Below, in pieces: positions 47,242 through 57,349 of a stretch of 64,000 nucleotides of DNA. The stretch is from Spirosoma rhododendri. GTDB lineage: Bacteria > Bacteroidota > Bacteroidia > Cytophagales > Spirosomataceae. The stretch covers positions 5,037,001-5,101,000 of the forward strand of contig NZ_CP051677.1 of NCBI RefSeq assembly GCF_012849055.1. The letters run 5' to 3'. A program made the position numbers and the translations under genes. The notes under the pieces are model-generated. The model was not told the DNA's origin, searched no databases, and saw nothing but the letters and a program-made list of their open reading frames with translations. Every line of letters starts with the position of its first letter. Position 1 is the first letter of the stretch.

Positions 47242-47745
47242 CTAGCTTTGGCGCAGCTCTTTCGGCGCGATGGTAAATAAAATCGACCCCGTCCGGCCGG
47301 AGACTTCCGCCCAGTTCAGTCCATCGAACTGCACCGCTACTACCGCCCCTTTACTCATCGAACCAACGGACTGATGCGTCAGAAACTCCGCGAAGTACGA
47401 TACGTCAGGATTATGCCCCACGATCATAGCCGACTGTGTTGAATCGGGCAAGCCATTGACAGCCGCTAAATAAGCCTTCGGCCCACCCTCGAACAACGCT
47501 TCATCGAGCTGTATTTGCTCCCGGTCGAATCCAATCTGCTCGGCGATAACTTTTGCCGTGTCACGGGCGCGGGGGGCCGTGCTGCTGATCACCTGATCGG
47601 GCTGAACCGATTTGTCATGCAGAAACCGTCCGATGCGAGCAGCCGCCATGATGCCTTCTGAAATCAGTTCGCGATCATGGTCGCTCATGAAAGTAGCCCG
47701 ATCCTCGGCTTTTGCGTGGCGAACGATGTACAAGGTACGTGTCAT
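47242..47745 (-). CDS. SixA-like histidine phosphatase
   Basis: The product is 167 residues. The phosphoglycerate-mutase-like catalytic motif is at the start, LYIVRHAKAED (His at residue 10), with VISSTAPRARDTAKVIAEQI supplying the arginine and MIVGHNPDVSYFAEFL the second His. SixA removes phosphate from histidine in HPt domains in E. coli. Here it could act on phosphorelay proteins such as the hybrid kinase at 12226-15932, but that is inference. A promoter lies at 47774-47801. Confidence 0.88.
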   Translation of the reverse strand: MTRTLYIVRHAKAEDRATFMSDHDRELISEGIMAAARIGRFLHDKSVQPDQVISSTAPRARDTAKVIAEQIGFDREQIQLDEALFEGGPKAYLAAVNGLPDSTQSAMIVGHNPDVSYFAEFLTHQSVGSMSKGAVVAVQFDGLNWAEVSGRTGSILFTIAPKELRQS

Positions 47746-47773
47746 AGTGTCTGTTTGCGGGATTCTTTGGCTG

Positions 47774-47801
47774 CAAAAGTACCAACATGCCCGTCAATCA
47801 A
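47774..47801 (-). promoter_or_regulatory. Bacteroidetes-type promoter of the SixA gene
   Basis: On the minus strand, TTG (47799-47801), 17 bases and TACTTTTG (47774-47781) match the consensus. The -7 box is 28 bases from the ATG at 47745. Confidence 0.5.
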
Positions 47802-47955
47802 TAGCCGGGTAGTCCCTCAATTTTGACTTTAACCAAGCTAACGTTACTGGTTTTGTCTTGACTTGGTTAAACAGATTCGGTAATTTCTGGTAGTGTGTAT
47901 AGCGAAATCATTCGCACTGAACGAATCAACCCGCCCGTACCGGGCTAAAAGCAAC

Positions 47956-48375
47956 ATGCGCTTCGAAGGAGATACCTGTACGTTGTCTTTTGGCCTGTAC
48001 CCCCGCAAAAATCAGGTACAGTTGCAGGGAACGGTGTGGCCCCGTGGCTCGACAAATCCGCAGTACGAAGCCGTCCGACCGAGTGTTCCGTTCAGCACCT
48101 TCTTCACGCCAGACGACGTTGATCTGCTGCAACAATGGCTGTTGAATGGCGCTGACGACGATATTCTGCTCCCCGAACCGCTGCAACTGGCCCGCAGGCT
48201 CACGCCAATTGACAGTGACTTACTCACGTTTGAAATTCAGTTCGGTCTGGCGGAAGTCCCGGAGTGGTGGCGCTGGGATACGGCTTTTCCGCTGCGGGTA
48301 CAAGTCGATGTTCACCGGTCGGAATTTAGTTTTCTGGCCCAGTCTCTCGACCGCCATCACTGGTTCGATAACTGA
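47956..48375 (+). CDS. hypothetical protein
   Basis: The product is 140 residues from the ATG at 47956 (MRFEGDTCTLSFGLYPRKNQ). It is soluble and beta-rich, with aromatic residues near the end (VPEWWRWDTAFPLRVQVDVH). No signal peptide or known motif is visible. It stands alone between the divergent SixA gene and asnS. Confidence 0.6.
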   Translation: MRFEGDTCTLSFGLYPRKNQVQLQGTVWPRGSTNPQYEAVRPSVPFSTFFTPDDVDLLQQWLLNGADDDILLPEPLQLARRLTPIDSDLLTFEIQFGLAEVPEWWRWDTAFPLRVQVDVHRSEFSFLAQSLDRHHWFDN

Positions 48376-48568
48376 TTGATACTGACTGCTAGTCCATCCG
48401 GGCTGGTCAAGTCGTTACCAGCCTGTTTAAGGTTACCCCTACCATCGCCAAACAAACATGGCTATACGTTGCGTATAAGGTACAGGTTAGTATATACGTC
48501 GAAAAGGACTGTTTTGTGGAAGCAACGCTCAACTTACGTCCGGGCTCGGCGGTTCGGTCGACAATGCC

Positions 48569-48576
48569 TATTTTTG
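48569..48576 (+). promoter_or_regulatory. -7 box of asnS
   Basis: TATTTTTG matches TAnnTTTG exactly and lies 33 bases before the asnS ATG. No good -33 TTG is at the right distance, so confidence is low. Confidence 0.35.
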
Positions 48577-48609
48577 CGCATCGAATGCAAGCCGGTTTCC
48601 GTTGATTCT

Positions 48610-50079
48610 ATGCCTTATCAATCCATACAGCAGTTATTGAAGACCGCCCCTGTCGGCACGGTCGTTACCGTGAAAGGCTGGGTGCGTACCAAACGCGAAA
48701 GTAAAAACGCCGTATTTATCGCCCTCAACGACGGCTCCACCATCAATACCATTCAGGCCGTAGCCCAGCCGGACCAACTGTCCGACGATCTGTTGCGGCT
48801 CATCACGACGGGTGCCTGCCTGTCGGTTACGGGCGAACTGGTCGAGTCGCAGGGTTCGGGGCAAGCGGTCGAACTGAAAATCAGCGACGTGCTCGTCTAC
48901 GGCCCCGCCGACCCCGACAAATACCCGCTACAGCCCAAGCGGCACTCGCTGGAGTTTCTGCGCGAGATCGCCCACCTGCGGCCCCGCACCAACACCTTCA
49001 GTGCTATCCTGCGCGTTCGCCACGCGCTGGCGTTTGCCGTACATAAGTACTTCAACGACAACGGGTTCTATTACCTCAACACGCCGATTATTACGGCGTC
49101 TGATGCCGAAGGAGCCGGCGAAATGTTTCGCGTAACAACCCTCGACGCGACCAAACCACCCCTTACCGAGGAAGGCAAGGTCGACTACAGTCAGGACTTT
49201 TTTGGGCGCGAAACCAACCTGACCGTATCGGGTCAATTGGAAGGCGAACTGGGGGCGATGGCATTGGGCAAGATCTACACCTTCGGCCCGACTTTCCGCG
49301 CTGAGAACTCCAACACGACCCGCCACCTAGCCGAGTTCTGGATGATTGAGCCGGAAATGGCCTTCCACGAACTAGAAGACAACATGGCGCTCGCCGAAGA
49401 CTTCGTTAAAACTGTCATTCGCTACGCCCTTGACAACTGCGCCGACGATCTGGCTTTTCTGGACAACCGGCTCAAGGAGGAAGAAAAAACGAAGAAGAAA
49501 GAAGAGCAAAGCGAACTGAGCTTACTGGAAAAGCTGCGGTTTGTGGTCGACAACGAGTTTCAAAAGCTGACCTACACCGACGCCATCGAGATTCTGCTCA
49601 ACTCGAAACCAGCCAAGAAAGGGCAGTTCCAGTATGAGGTTAGCTGGGGTGTCGACCTGCAATCGGAGCACGAGCGGTATCTGGTCGAGAAGCATTTCAA
49701 GAAGCCCGTTATCCTGACCAACTACCCCCGCGCGATCAAGGCGTTCTACATGAAGCAGGACGACGAACCCGCCACCAATGACCGGGGGCAGGTATTTGGC
49801 CCCACCGTTCGGGCGATGGACGTGCTCTTTCCGGGTATCGGCGAAATCATCGGCGGTTCGCAGCGCGAAGACAACTACGACAAGCTGGTGGCCCGCATGG
49901 AAGAAGTCGGTATCGAGCCCGACGCACTGTGGTGGTACCTCGACACGCGCCGGTTTGGTTCGGCTCCGCACGCTGGTTTCGGACTGGGCTTCGAGCGGCT
50001 GGTGCTGTTCGTAACGGGCATGGGCAACATCCGCGACGTTATCCCCTTCCCCCGCGCCCCCAAACAGGCAGAATTTTAA
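48610..50079 (+). CDS. asnS: asparagine--tRNA ligase
   Basis: The product is 489 residues from the ATG at 48610. It is a class II synthetase that charges tRNA-Asn. The N-terminal OB-fold (about 1-120) contains [20 protein letters not shown]. Motif 2 is [20 protein letters not shown] and motif 3 is [20 protein letters not shown], with [15 protein letters not shown] at the end, the AsnRS form of this tail. A charged insert ([14 protein letters not shown]) is near 300. Length fits AsnRS. Repeat D follows, then nuoH. Confidence 0.96.
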   Translation: MPYQSIQQLLKTAPVGTVVTVKGWVRTKRESKNAVFIALNDGSTINTIQAVAQPDQLSDDLLRLITTGACLSVTGELVESQGSGQAVELKISDVLVYGPADPDKYPLQPKRHSLEFLREIAHLRPRTNTFSAILRVRHALAFAVHKYFNDNGFYYLNTPIITASDAEGAGEMFRVTTLDATKPPLTEEGKVDYSQDFFGRETNLTVSGQLEGELGAMALGKIYTFGPTFRAENSNTTRHLAEFWMIEPEMAFHELEDNMALAEDFVKTVIRYALDNCADDLAFLDNRLKEEEKTKKKEEQSELSLLEKLRFVVDNEFQKLTYTDAIEILLNSKPAKKGQFQYEVSWGVDLQSEHERYLVEKHFKKPVILTNYPRAIKAFYMKQDDEPATNDRGQVFGPTVRAMDVLFPGIGEIIGGSQREDNYDKLVARMEEVGIEPDALWWYLDTRRFGSAPHAGFGLGFERLVLFVTGMGNIRDVIPFPRAPKQAEF

Positions 50080-50086
50080 TCGTTGC

Positions 50087-50162
50087 GTTTAAGGTTTGTT
50101 GTTTAACGTTTAAAGTTGATGTAATCAGCCAAACCTTGAACTACAAACCTTAAACATTAAAC
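50087..50162. repeat. inverted repeat, family D
   Basis: Left arm 50087-50119 (TTTAAGGTTTGTTGTTTAACG and on) and right arm 50129-50162 are imperfect complements with a spacer of 9 bases. It lies between asnS and nuoH. Confidence 0.65.
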
Positions 50163-50171
50163 CCGCGCAGC

Positions 50172-51256
50172 ATGCTCCTTGCCCTCCCAATCTTTCTTGC
50201 GTTGTCGTCTGGCTTTGTCGTCGTCGGTGTGTATACCGAGCGAAAAATCTCGGCGTTTATGCAGGACCGTTTGGGGCCGATGGAGACGGGGAAGTGGGGA
50301 CTGCTGCAACTCTTCGCCGATTTGCTGAAGCTGCTGCAAAAGGAAGACATCGTACCGACGGCAGCCGATAAGCGGCTGTTTCTGCTGGCCCCGGCGGTTA
50401 TCTTCGCGTCGGTCTTTGCCGGTTTTGCCGTGCTGCCCCTCACCCCCGACTTACAGGGATCGGGCGCGGCCGTGGGTGTGTTCTACCTCATGGCCATCGT
50501 GTCGTTCGATGTCGTCGGTATTCTGATGGCGGGCTGGGGCTCCAACAACAAGTATTCGCTGTTCGGCGCCATGCGGTCGGTGGCGCAGATCATCTCCTAC
50601 GAAATCCCCCTCGGCCTGACGATCCTGTGCGTCGTCATGATTTGCCAGACGCTTGATTTACAGACTATCAGCGCACAGCAGGGCATTTTTACCACAGACA
50701 CGAATTACCTCTTTGGCCTGAAATCGCTGGGCATCGACGTGACGCACTGGGGCGGTATTTTTAGCTGGAATATCGTTCGCAACCCCTTCCTGATCGTTGC
50801 TTACGTCATCTTTTTCATCTGCACCCTGGCCGAAAGCAACCGAGCCCCGTTCGACCTGCCCGAAGGTGAATCCGAGATTGTGGGCGGTTTTCACACCGAG
50901 TATTCGGGGATGCGGTTTGCCCTGCTCTACCTGTCAGAATACGCCATGATGCTGCTCGTGTCGTTTCTGGGCGCGGTATTGTTTCTGGGTAGCTGGAATA
51001 CGCCCCTACCCAACCTGGGGCCCGTCCGGCTCGCCGACTGGACAAGCGGAGCGCCCGGCACCATTTGGGGCAACGTCACGGGGCGTTCTGGCTGCTAAGC
51101 AAAGTCTTTCTGGCCGTGCTGGTGCAGATGTGGGTTCGCTGGACGTTACCGCGCGTCCGCGTCGATCAGATGATGTTTCTGTGCTGGAAAGTGCTCACTC
51201 CCGCCGGTTTGCTCCTGCTCCTGCTCTCCGGCATCTGGCGGCTGCTGATGGTCTGA
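50172..51256 (+). CDS. nuoH: NADH-quinone oxidoreductase subunit H (frameshifted)
   Basis: Two frames, 50172-51098 and 51065-51256, join into one membrane protein of about 361 residues, close to usual NuoH length. Motifs are YTERKISAFMQDRLGPMETG, LFADLLKLLQKEDIVP, ESNRAPFDLPEGESEIVGGF (the quinone-site loop) and a final RVRVDQMMFLCWKVLTP. The frame breaks near residue 303 at GGGG (51080-51083); a fifth G gives NVTGAFWLLSKVF. It is the membrane subunit at the quinone tunnel of complex I. No other nuo gene is in the window, which is unusual since nuoH normally lies inside a nuo operon. Confidence 0.9.
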
Positions 51257-51266
51257 CCGATTGTCT

Positions 51267-51327
51267 CAAACAGCAAGATGCTGTTTGCTTAAACTACACA
51301 TACATCCAAACAGCAAGATGCTGTTTG
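51267..51327. repeat. two palindromes, family J
   Basis: Identical 21-base palindromes (9-base arms CAAACAGCA and TGCTGTTTG around AGA) lie at 51267-51287 and 51307-51327. Because the loop is AGA in both, they are direct repeats. They lie just after the nuoH stop, and a half-copy is at 45238-45254. Confidence 0.75.
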
Positions 51328-51342
51328 CCAGGCTACCCTGCG

Positions 51343-51549
51343 TTATGCAGCAGAGAAGCCGATACGAACGCGTGTCAGCCGGATATCAGCTCCCTTGAAC
51401 TGCCGCTGCATTTCATCGTAAGCCATATCGATAGCTTCGTCGGGGTCGGCAGCCGCGATAGACCGGTCTACGTTAAGTAAAATATGCTGGTTCATGCTGT
51501 CAAGCACATCGAATATAATCCGCAACAGCTGTTTCTTTTTGTTTGCCAT
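51343..51549 (-). CDS. small hypothetical protein
   Basis: The product is 68 residues from the ATG at 51549 (MANKKKQLLRIIFDVLDSMN). It is a soluble helical protein with a basic N-terminus and the pattern VDRSIAAADPDEAIDMAYDE. The longer frame to 51684 starts at an alternative codon and is not protein-like. No family is recognised. It converges with nuoH across the family J palindromes. Confidence 0.5.
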   Translation of the reverse strand: MANKKKQLLRIIFDVLDSMNQHILLNVDRSIAAADPDEAIDMAYDEMQRQFKGADIRLTRVRIGFSAA

Positions 51550-51725
51550 GATAGTCAGGTAAATAAACCGACACGTGCTGCACGTATTGGTTTGGGTCGC
51601 TGAGCAAAAGTAATGACAGACTATTACATTTGTATTATACATAGCAAATAAATAGTACACACGACCGTGTAGTACGTCTGTCAAGTATCATATTCGACCC
51701 GTTAGCATCGTGGCGCATCGGTTCG

Positions 51726-51733
51726 TACCTTTG
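51726..51733 (+). promoter_or_regulatory. -7 box of the PAP2-like gene
   Basis: TACCTTTG matches TAnnTTTG and lies 23 bases before the ATG at 51757. A weak -33 TTAG is at 51702-51705 (20-base spacer). Confidence 0.4.
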
Positions 51734-51756
51734 CCGCCTTTTGCAGCGTATATTAC

Positions 51757-52425
51757 ATGGGTATACTTACACCAGATCCGACGGGAGATCTGGCCTGGCG
51801 AGTCGCCTGGCAATCGACAACTTTCCGTTGGAAATTCATACTTGGACTGATCGGGGTTATTACATTACTGCTGACGTTTCCGCTGTTCTTCCAGACAATC
51901 GAAAAGCATACCGGCCCCGTCCTGAGCGACTGGGTGCTGGCTCAACTGCCACCCCGCGACGTCTCCATCGCCATCTTCCTGCTGATCTGGGCCACAGCCG
52001 CCATTCTGGTTGTCCGTGCCCGACGCAGCCCGGCCATATTCATGCTGTTTATCTATGGCTACCTGATCGTTAGTCTGTCACGAATGCTCAGTATCAACCT
52101 GGTACCGCTCAACCCGCCCGTTGGTCTTATTCCGCTCATTGACCCGATCAGCAATGCCTTCTACGGCAAGTCGTACATCACCAAAGATTTGTTTTATTCC
52201 GGGCACACATCGACGATTTTCCTGATGTTTCTCTGCCTGCGCCGACCCGGCGACCGACTTTTTGCCTTTGTCGGCTCGCTGATCGTCGGGGGGTTGTTAC
52301 TGGTTCAGCACGTACACTATACAATCGACGTTATCGGCGCTTTCGTCTTTACGTATCCGCTGTATTGGCTGGGCAAAAAACTGGCGCTGTCGGGCTGGAA
52401 TCAGGTCGATACAAGGCCTGATTGA
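51757..52425 (+). CDS. PAP2-family membrane phosphatase, sphingomyelin-synthase-like (PAP2_C)
   Basis: The product is 222 residues with about six membrane segments. The catalytic motifs are SGHTSTIFLMFLCLRRPG (His near 150) and HVHYTIDVIGAFVFTYPLYW, the C3 His/Asp pair found in sphingomyelin-synthase-type PAP2 proteins. Such enzymes move or remove phospho-headgroups on lipids. Bacteroidetes make sphingolipids, so a sphingolipid headgroup role is possible, but no other sphingolipid gene is nearby. Its substrate is not shown by sequence. Confidence 0.8.
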   Translation: MGILTPDPTGDLAWRVAWQSTTFRWKFILGLIGVITLLLTFPLFFQTIEKHTGPVLSDWVLAQLPPRDVSIAIFLLIWATAAILVVRARRSPAIFMLFIYGYLIVSLSRMLSINLVPLNPPVGLIPLIDPISNAFYGKSYITKDLFYSGHTSTIFLMFLCLRRPGDRLFAFVGSLIVGGLLLVQHVHYTIDVIGAFVFTYPLYWLGKKLALSGWNQVDTRPD

Positions 52426-52733
52426 GGCAAACCTATTTTAAAAATTACGGGTTTACCCGGTCAGGGAGATAAATTGTACAAAACGGTCAAATCCCCGAAA
52501 AATCAAAACAACCCGTTGATTAGTAGTAAATTAAACCGTTAATCGGTCTAAATGAGGGGTATAAACAGCCTGAAAATAGTTAAAGTCACATTAATTAAAT
52601 TCAGTCTACGTATTCCTAAAATTGTAAATTTTGTAGATTTGGGGCTTTACAAAACCATTGAGCCTGGCGTACACAACAGCGCCCGGCAACGGTTGGCATC
52701 GAACGCGGAGACCCCGAATTGTAAACCACCGAT
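52426..52733. other. AT-rich intergenic leader of the PhyH gene
   Basis: This 308-base gap is markedly more AT-rich than the rest of the window. TAGATTTG at 52634-52641 matches the TAnnTTTG box, 93 bases before the PhyH ATG, but lacks a clear -33 partner. A short frame at 52552-52737 has no protein-like features. No tRNA or riboswitch was recognised. Confidence 0.4.
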
Positions 52734-53549
52734 ATGAGCAAAATAGACTTACCGCCCTTCACACTGGGCGAAACGATTACGTCCGAACAACGTCAGTTTT
52801 TCAACAAACATGGTGTAATCGTTTTTCGAAATTTTATCAATCCCGAAACGGTAAAATTATTCATCAGCGAAGTTGACCGTATTGAAAAAGAGTGGCTGGC
52901 CGAAGGCCGCGACAAGGTTAACGGTGTTCCGCTGAAATTTGGGCAGGATGAGGGTGGAAACCCGATGATTCAGCGAATGTGTTTCCTTTCGCAGCATAGC
53001 AGTGCCCTGCATGAATTTTTGCAGGACCCCCGTCTACAGGCCGTTGTTGACCTGTTGCAGCCGTACGAAGGCCGCATCGCCGAAATCGAGAAAGACGGGC
53101 TGATCCTGAACCACTACATCAAAACGCCCAACAGCAAGTTCTCGCAGATGGGTTGGCACACCGACAGCCCCCGCGATATCTTCCTGGGTCAGCGGATCAT
53201 GCCAATGCTGAACGTGGGTATTCACCTCAACGCTACGCCCTACGAAAACGGTGGTCTGCGCGTAATTCCGGGTACGCACAAGCAGGGCATCCTGAAAATG
53301 CTGTTCCGCAAAAAGTATTTCGTCGATAACGACCCCGACAAGAAAGAAATTGGTTTCGATATAAACGCGGGCGACCTGTCGGTACACGACGGTCGGTTGT
53401 GGCACCGGGCGCAGCAGTCGCCCCATGTCGGCGAAGCAAGTCGCCGTCGGGTAATGTACGTACCGGTCGTGACGGGTAAGTACATGCCGAAGAACGAGCA
53501 CAGCAAAACGCCGTTCTACCACCGGTTTATCTCGAAGGTCAATATCTAA
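52734..53549 (+). CDS. phytanoyl-CoA dioxygenase (PhyH) family protein
   Basis: The product is 271 residues. It is an Fe(II)/2-oxoglutarate dioxygenase. The HxD motif is MGWHTDSPRDIFLGQR, the central strand is ENGGLRVIPGTHKQGILKML, and the distal His plus Arg are in LSVHDGRLWHRAQQSP with SRRRVMYVPVV. The iron ligands are therefore complete. The substrate is unknown; relatives hydroxylate fatty acyl-CoA or small metabolites. It is followed by repeat K and the SDR gene on the same strand. Confidence 0.9.
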   Translation: MSKIDLPPFTLGETITSEQRQFFNKHGVIVFRNFINPETVKLFISEVDRIEKEWLAEGRDKVNGVPLKFGQDEGGNPMIQRMCFLSQHSSALHEFLQDPRLQAVVDLLQPYEGRIAEIEKDGLILNHYIKTPNSKFSQMGWHTDSPRDIFLGQRIMPMLNVGIHLNATPYENGGLRVIPGTHKQGILKMLFRKKYFVDNDPDKKEIGFDINAGDLSVHDGRLWHRAQQSPHVGEASRRRVMYVPVVTGKYMPKNEHSKTPFYHRFISKVNI

Positions 53550-53555
53550 TTGAGT

Positions 53556-53717
53556 TGTAAAGTCATAGAGTTGTAAGGTTGTAACGTTGCCTCCAGTGTA
53601 ACCTACAACCTTACAACTCTTTGCTTTTTGGCGCCTTCCAGCACCCAACGTCTGTTACGTTTAGTACTGGCGTTAGCAACTCTTCAACTTTACAACCTTA
53701 TAACTTTACAACTTATA
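53556..53717. repeat. inverted repeats, family K
   Basis: Units GAGTTGTAAGGTTGTAACG (53572-53590) and AACCTACAACCTTACAACTC (53601-53620) form an inverted pair, and a further CTCTTCAACTTTACAACC and on lies at 53682-53715. Together they fill the gap between PhyH and SDR genes. Confidence 0.6.
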
Positions 53718-53718
53718 A

Positions 53719-54492
53719 ATGCCCTACGCCCTCATCACCGGTGCCAGCAAAGGTATTGGTCTGGCCATCGCCGACGAATTAGCCCGGCGTAAGTACGATC
53801 TGCTACTGGTAGCCCGTTCGGGCGATCTGCTGACGAAAGAAGCCGCTCGTTTGGCGTCGACGTATGGTATCAAGACCGATACGCTGGCGGTTGATCTGGC
53901 CGAAACGGGTGCAGCCCAGCGGGTATTCGATTGGTGCCAGCAACGGCAATACACCGTGCAGTTGCTGGTTAACAATGCGGGCTACGGGCTGAGCGGACTG
54001 TTTGAGCAGCACCGGCTGGGCGAACACCTCGCGATGATGCAGGTCAACATGACTACGCTGGTCGAGCTGACCTATCTGTTCCTACCCCAACTCAAGCAGC
54101 AATCCCGCGCCTACGTGCTGAACATCGGCAGTTCGGCAGCTTATCAGGCGATTCCCCGCCTGAGTCTGTATGCTGCTTCCAAATCATTTGTCCTGCAATT
54201 CAGCCGTGGCCTGCGGCAGGAGCTGAAGAAAACGGGAGTCAGCGTTACCTGCGTCTGCCCCGGCGCTACCGATACCAACTTTGTCGACCGGGCGCAGATC
54301 GGCGAGAAAGGACGGAAAGCAGCGGAAAAAGTAAACATGACACCGGCCGAGGTAGCGCGGCAGGCGGTTGCGGCTACGCTATCGGGGCAGGCCGAACTGG
54401 TTACGGGCGCCCTCAACAAGCTGGGTAAACTTATGGCCTGGCTGCTACCCAAAGGTTTGGTTGAAACGACAGCGGGTAGCATCTACGAGTAG
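53719..54492 (+). CDS. short-chain dehydrogenase/reductase
   Basis: The product is 257 residues. The NAD(P) loop is [19 protein letters not shown]. The structural motif is [16 protein letters not shown]. The catalytic Ser, Tyr and Lys are in [37 protein letters not shown] is the usual post-catalytic PG motif. This is the YqjQ-like classical SDR type; Arg/Lys early in the loop region suggests NADPH. The substrate is unknown. It starts just behind repeat K. Confidence 0.9.
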   Translation: MPYALITGASKGIGLAIADELARRKYDLLLVARSGDLLTKEAARLASTYGIKTDTLAVDLAETGAAQRVFDWCQQRQYTVQLLVNNAGYGLSGLFEQHRLGEHLAMMQVNMTTLVELTYLFLPQLKQQSRAYVLNIGSSAAYQAIPRLSLYAASKSFVLQFSRGLRQELKKTGVSVTCVCPGATDTNFVDRAQIGEKGRKAAEKVNMTPAEVARQAVAATLSGQAELVTGALNKLGKLMAWLLPKGLVETTAGSIYE

Positions 54493-54632
54493 AGACCGCC
54501 CGATCTATCGTGGCACTTTCTTTGCAGATACCGGGTTATAAGGACATAATTCACTTTCCGACGTTGGATGCCGGTGATTGTAAATACCCAAAGCGGGTAT
54601 GTCACCCTTGCCTGCCGACGTCCACTTCATTC

Positions 54633-56204
54633 ATGCAATTTACTGATTTAGAACTGATTGACCCTATTCTGGCGGCTTTGACCGAAGAAGGGTACTCATC
54701 ACCCACACCCATTCAGCAGCAGGCAATTCCCCTGTTGCTCAACCGCCGGGACCTGCTCGGCTGCGCCCAGACCGGCACCGGTAAAACAGCCGCTTTTGCC
54801 ATTCCCATTCTGCAACTGCTCACCGCCGACAAGGCAAAGCAGGCAAACGCGCCCCGGCGAATCAAAACGCTGGTGCTGACCCCAACGCGCGAACTGGCTA
54901 TTCAGATCGACGAGAGTTTTGCTGCCTACGGCCGTCACCTGAACATGAAGCACACCGTTATCTTCGGTGGCGTTTCGCAACACAGCCAGGTCAACACCAT
55001 CCGGTCGGGTATCGATATTCTGGTGGCAACACCGGGTCGTCTGCTCGACCTGATGAACCAGGGCATTATCAACCTGCGCGACGTTCAATACTTCGTGTTG
55101 GACGAGGCCGACCGCATGCTCGACATGGGCTTTATCCACGATGTAAAGCGGGTAATTGCCAAGTTGCCGGAGCGTCGGCAGTCGCTGTTTTTCTCGGCAA
55201 CGATGCCGCCCGATGTGGCGAAACTGGCCGATACGATTCTGAACAATCCGGCGAAGGTTGAAGTAACCCCCGTTTCGTCGACCGCCGACACGATTCAGCA
55301 GGCCATGTATTTCGTCAGCAAAGACGACAAGCGGAAACTGCTGACACATATTCTGGAAGATAGCCGCATCAAATCGGTGCTGGTATTTGCCCGGACGAAA
55401 CACGGTGCAGACCGGGTTGCCAAAGATCTGGTAAAGGCTGGTATTCAGGCCGAAGCCATTCACGGCAACAAGTCGCAGAACGCCCGGCAACGCGCCCTGA
55501 CCAATTTCAAAAGCCGCGAAACCCGGGTGCTGGTTGCGACCGACATTGCAGCCCGTGGTATCGACGTCGATGAACTGTCGCACGTGATTAACTACGAGTT
55601 GCCGAACATCCCCGAAACTTACGTTCACCGCATCGGGCGGACGGGCCGGGCGGGGCATGACGGTATTGCGCTGTCGTTCTGCGATGAGGAAGAAACCGAG
55701 TACCTGCGCGACATTCACAAGCTGATTGGCAAGAAGGTGCCCGTCATCGAAGAACACCCGTACGTGCTCAACATCGATGCATCGACGGTAACGCCGAAAG
55801 CTCCGCAACAGCAGCGTGGGCAGGGTCGTGGTCAACGGCCACAGCAACAACGCAGCGGCAATGGCAACCGTCCATCGGGGCAGCAAAGCCGGAGCAACGA
55901 GCAGCGGTCAGACGCCCCATCGGGTCAGCGGTCTCAATCGAACAGCCGCCCCTCGTCTGGTCAGGGTCGCTCTGGGCAGGGCGGTCCTGCCGGGGGCCGG
56001 TCAGAATCAGGGCGGGACAACCGCAATGGTCAATCAAACGACCGGCGCGACAGCCGCAACAGTAACAGTCAGCCACAAAGCAACAGTCGACGCGATGGAC
56101 ACCCGAATCAGTCGGGACGGCCAAACCGCGACGGCGATGAAAAGCCGAGCCGGGGTACGGGCAACAGTCGATACCTCGATTTCAGCAACGATAAGAACTA
56201 TTGA
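54633..56204 (+). CDS. DEAD-box RNA helicase with low-complexity C-tail
   Basis: The product is 523 residues from the ATG at 54633 ([20 protein letters not shown], with the Q motif [12 protein letters not shown]). Helicase motifs in order are [25 protein letters not shown], then [15 protein letters not shown] and [10 protein letters not shown]. The core ends near residue 375. The last 120 residues are a disordered tail rich in Gln, Ser, Asn, Arg and Gly (repeats such as [20 protein letters not shown]), common in cold-adapted RhlE-like helicases. It acts in RNA unwinding and ribosome assembly. A strong terminator follows. Confidence 0.95.
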   Translation: MQFTDLELIDPILAALTEEGYSSPTPIQQQAIPLLLNRRDLLGCAQTGTGKTAAFAIPILQLLTADKAKQANAPRRIKTLVLTPTRELAIQIDESFAAYGRHLNMKHTVIFGGVSQHSQVNTIRSGIDILVATPGRLLDLMNQGIINLRDVQYFVLDEADRMLDMGFIHDVKRVIAKLPERRQSLFFSATMPPDVAKLADTILNNPAKVEVTPVSSTADTIQQAMYFVSKDDKRKLLTHILEDSRIKSVLVFARTKHGADRVAKDLVKAGIQAEAIHGNKSQNARQRALTNFKSRETRVLVATDIAARGIDVDELSHVINYELPNIPETYVHRIGRTGRAGHDGIALSFCDEEETEYLRDIHKLIGKKVPVIEEHPYVLNIDASTVTPKAPQQQRGQGRGQRPQQQRSGNGNRPSGQQSRSNEQRSDAPSGQRSQSNSRPSSGQGRSGQGGPAGGRSESGRDNRNGQSNDRRDSRNSNSQPQSNSRRDGHPNQSGRPNRDGDEKPSRGTGNSRYLDFSNDKNY

Positions 56205-56210
56205 TAATCA

Positions 56211-56240
56211 GCCCCGGCACGCAAAGCCGGGGCTTTTTTA
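56211..56240 (+). terminator. rho-independent terminator after the DEAD-box gene
   Basis: An 8-base GC stem (GCCCCGGC at 56211-56218, GCCGGGGC at 56226-56233) with a 7-base loop is followed by six T. This is the clearest textbook terminator in the window. Confidence 0.85.
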
Positions 56241-56281
56241 TTGGTGGGTTACTCGTTCTTAGCAACGTACTGATTCTCCTG

Positions 56282-56384
56282 TGTCTGTGTCCTCACCGCG
56301 CCACGGAGGAAGACACCTATGCGTCAGCCATCCGCAACCTACCGGGAAGGTGTCTGCCTCCGTGGCGCGGTGTCTTCGCAGACA
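56282..56384. repeat. inverted repeat, family L
   Basis: The 36-base arms (56282-56317 and 56349-56384) are nearly complementary, starting TGTCTGTGTCCTCACCGCGC. The spacer is 31 bases. It lies in the leader before the DMT transporter, and the upstream in-frame extension of that gene is just this repeat read through. Confidence 0.75.
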
Positions 56385-56459
56385 CGGGAAACTGTCTGGT
56401 CATTCTCCCATCAAAAAACCGGTTACTTTGGTAGTAACAAACCTTCACCAGTTACCTCG

Positions 56460-57347
56460 ATGGAGACGACGCTATTTTCGCTGACGGGCTTTGCCGTGCT
56501 GGTGCGGATTCTGGCCAACCCGTTGGCAAACGTTCTTCAGAAACAACTGACCCACCGCGCCATCGATCCGTTGATTCTTACAAGTGCCACGTTTGGGCTG
56601 CTTACAGTAGCTTGTCTAACCGGATGGCAGCAACTGATGTTCGCTGGCCTGTCCGACACGTTCTGGCTGAACATGGTACTAACCAGCCTGTTTGCGGTGC
56701 TGGGCAACGTGTTTCTGGTGCGGGCACTGCGTGTCGGTGATCTGTCGGTGCTGGGGCCAATCAACGCCTATAAATCGGTCGTTGGGTTGCTGTTAGGCGT
56801 GCTGCTGCTCCACGAAGTACCGAACGGCTGGGGCATGGTCGGTATGCTGCTTATCATCGCGGGCAGTTACGTCGTCATTACCAACCGGCATGAACCGCTG
56901 TCGTGGGATACGCTGCAACGACCCGAAGTACGGTTGCGGCTGCTGGCACTCGTTTTTTCAGCCGCCGACGGTGCGTTTCTGAAAAAAGCTATTCTGGAAT
57001 CGACACCCTTCGTGGCTTTCTTTTACTGGTGTGGACTAAGCTTCGCCTTTACCCTCGGCTGGATAAGCCTGACCGCCCGGCGCGGCTGGCAACCCCAGTT
57101 CACCGCCCTGATGTCTCACAAAGGTCAACTTGCCGGGCTATGTGTGCTGGTCGGGCTGACGCAGTTTACCAGTAACATCGTTTTGTCCCGAATGTCAGTC
57201 GGTTATACGCTGGCCCTGTTTCAACTATCGGCACTGGTCAGCGTGGGGCTGGGCTACCATTTTTTCCGGGAACAACATATTGCCCGCAAACTGCTGGGCG
57301 CGGGCATTATGGTTGCTGGAGCAATGCTAATTACGCTACTTGGCTGA
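56460..57347 (+). CDS. EamA/DMT-family transporter
   Basis: The product is 295 residues from the ATG at 56460. It has about ten hydrophobic segments in two EamA halves. The first half ends with VFLVRALRVGDLSVLGPINA and YKSVVGLLLGVLLLHEVPNG; the second half ends with SVGYTLALFQLSALVSVGLG and a short basic loop. It is a drug/metabolite-superfamily permease with unknown substrate. Convergent with the split-barrel gene with a 2-base gap. Confidence 0.85.
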   Translation: METTLFSLTGFAVLVRILANPLANVLQKQLTHRAIDPLILTSATFGLLTVACLTGWQQLMFAGLSDTFWLNMVLTSLFAVLGNVFLVRALRVGDLSVLGPINAYKSVVGLLLGVLLLHEVPNGWGMVGMLLIIAGSYVVITNRHEPLSWDTLQRPEVRLRLLALVFSAADGAFLKKAILESTPFVAFFYWCGLSFAFTLGWISLTARRGWQPQFTALMSHKGQLAGLCVLVGLTQFTSNIVLSRMSVGYTLALFQLSALVSVGLGYHFFREQHIARKLLGAGIMVAGAMLITLLG

Positions 57348-57349
57348 CG

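Noticed and set aside
52552..52737. 61-codon frame in the AT-rich leader before the PhyH gene
   Set aside because: No signal, motif or coupling; it spans a likely promoter box and overlaps the next start.
56319..56459. N-terminal extension of the DMT transporter
   Set aside because: It translates repeat L; the ATG at 56460 begins a normal first membrane helix.
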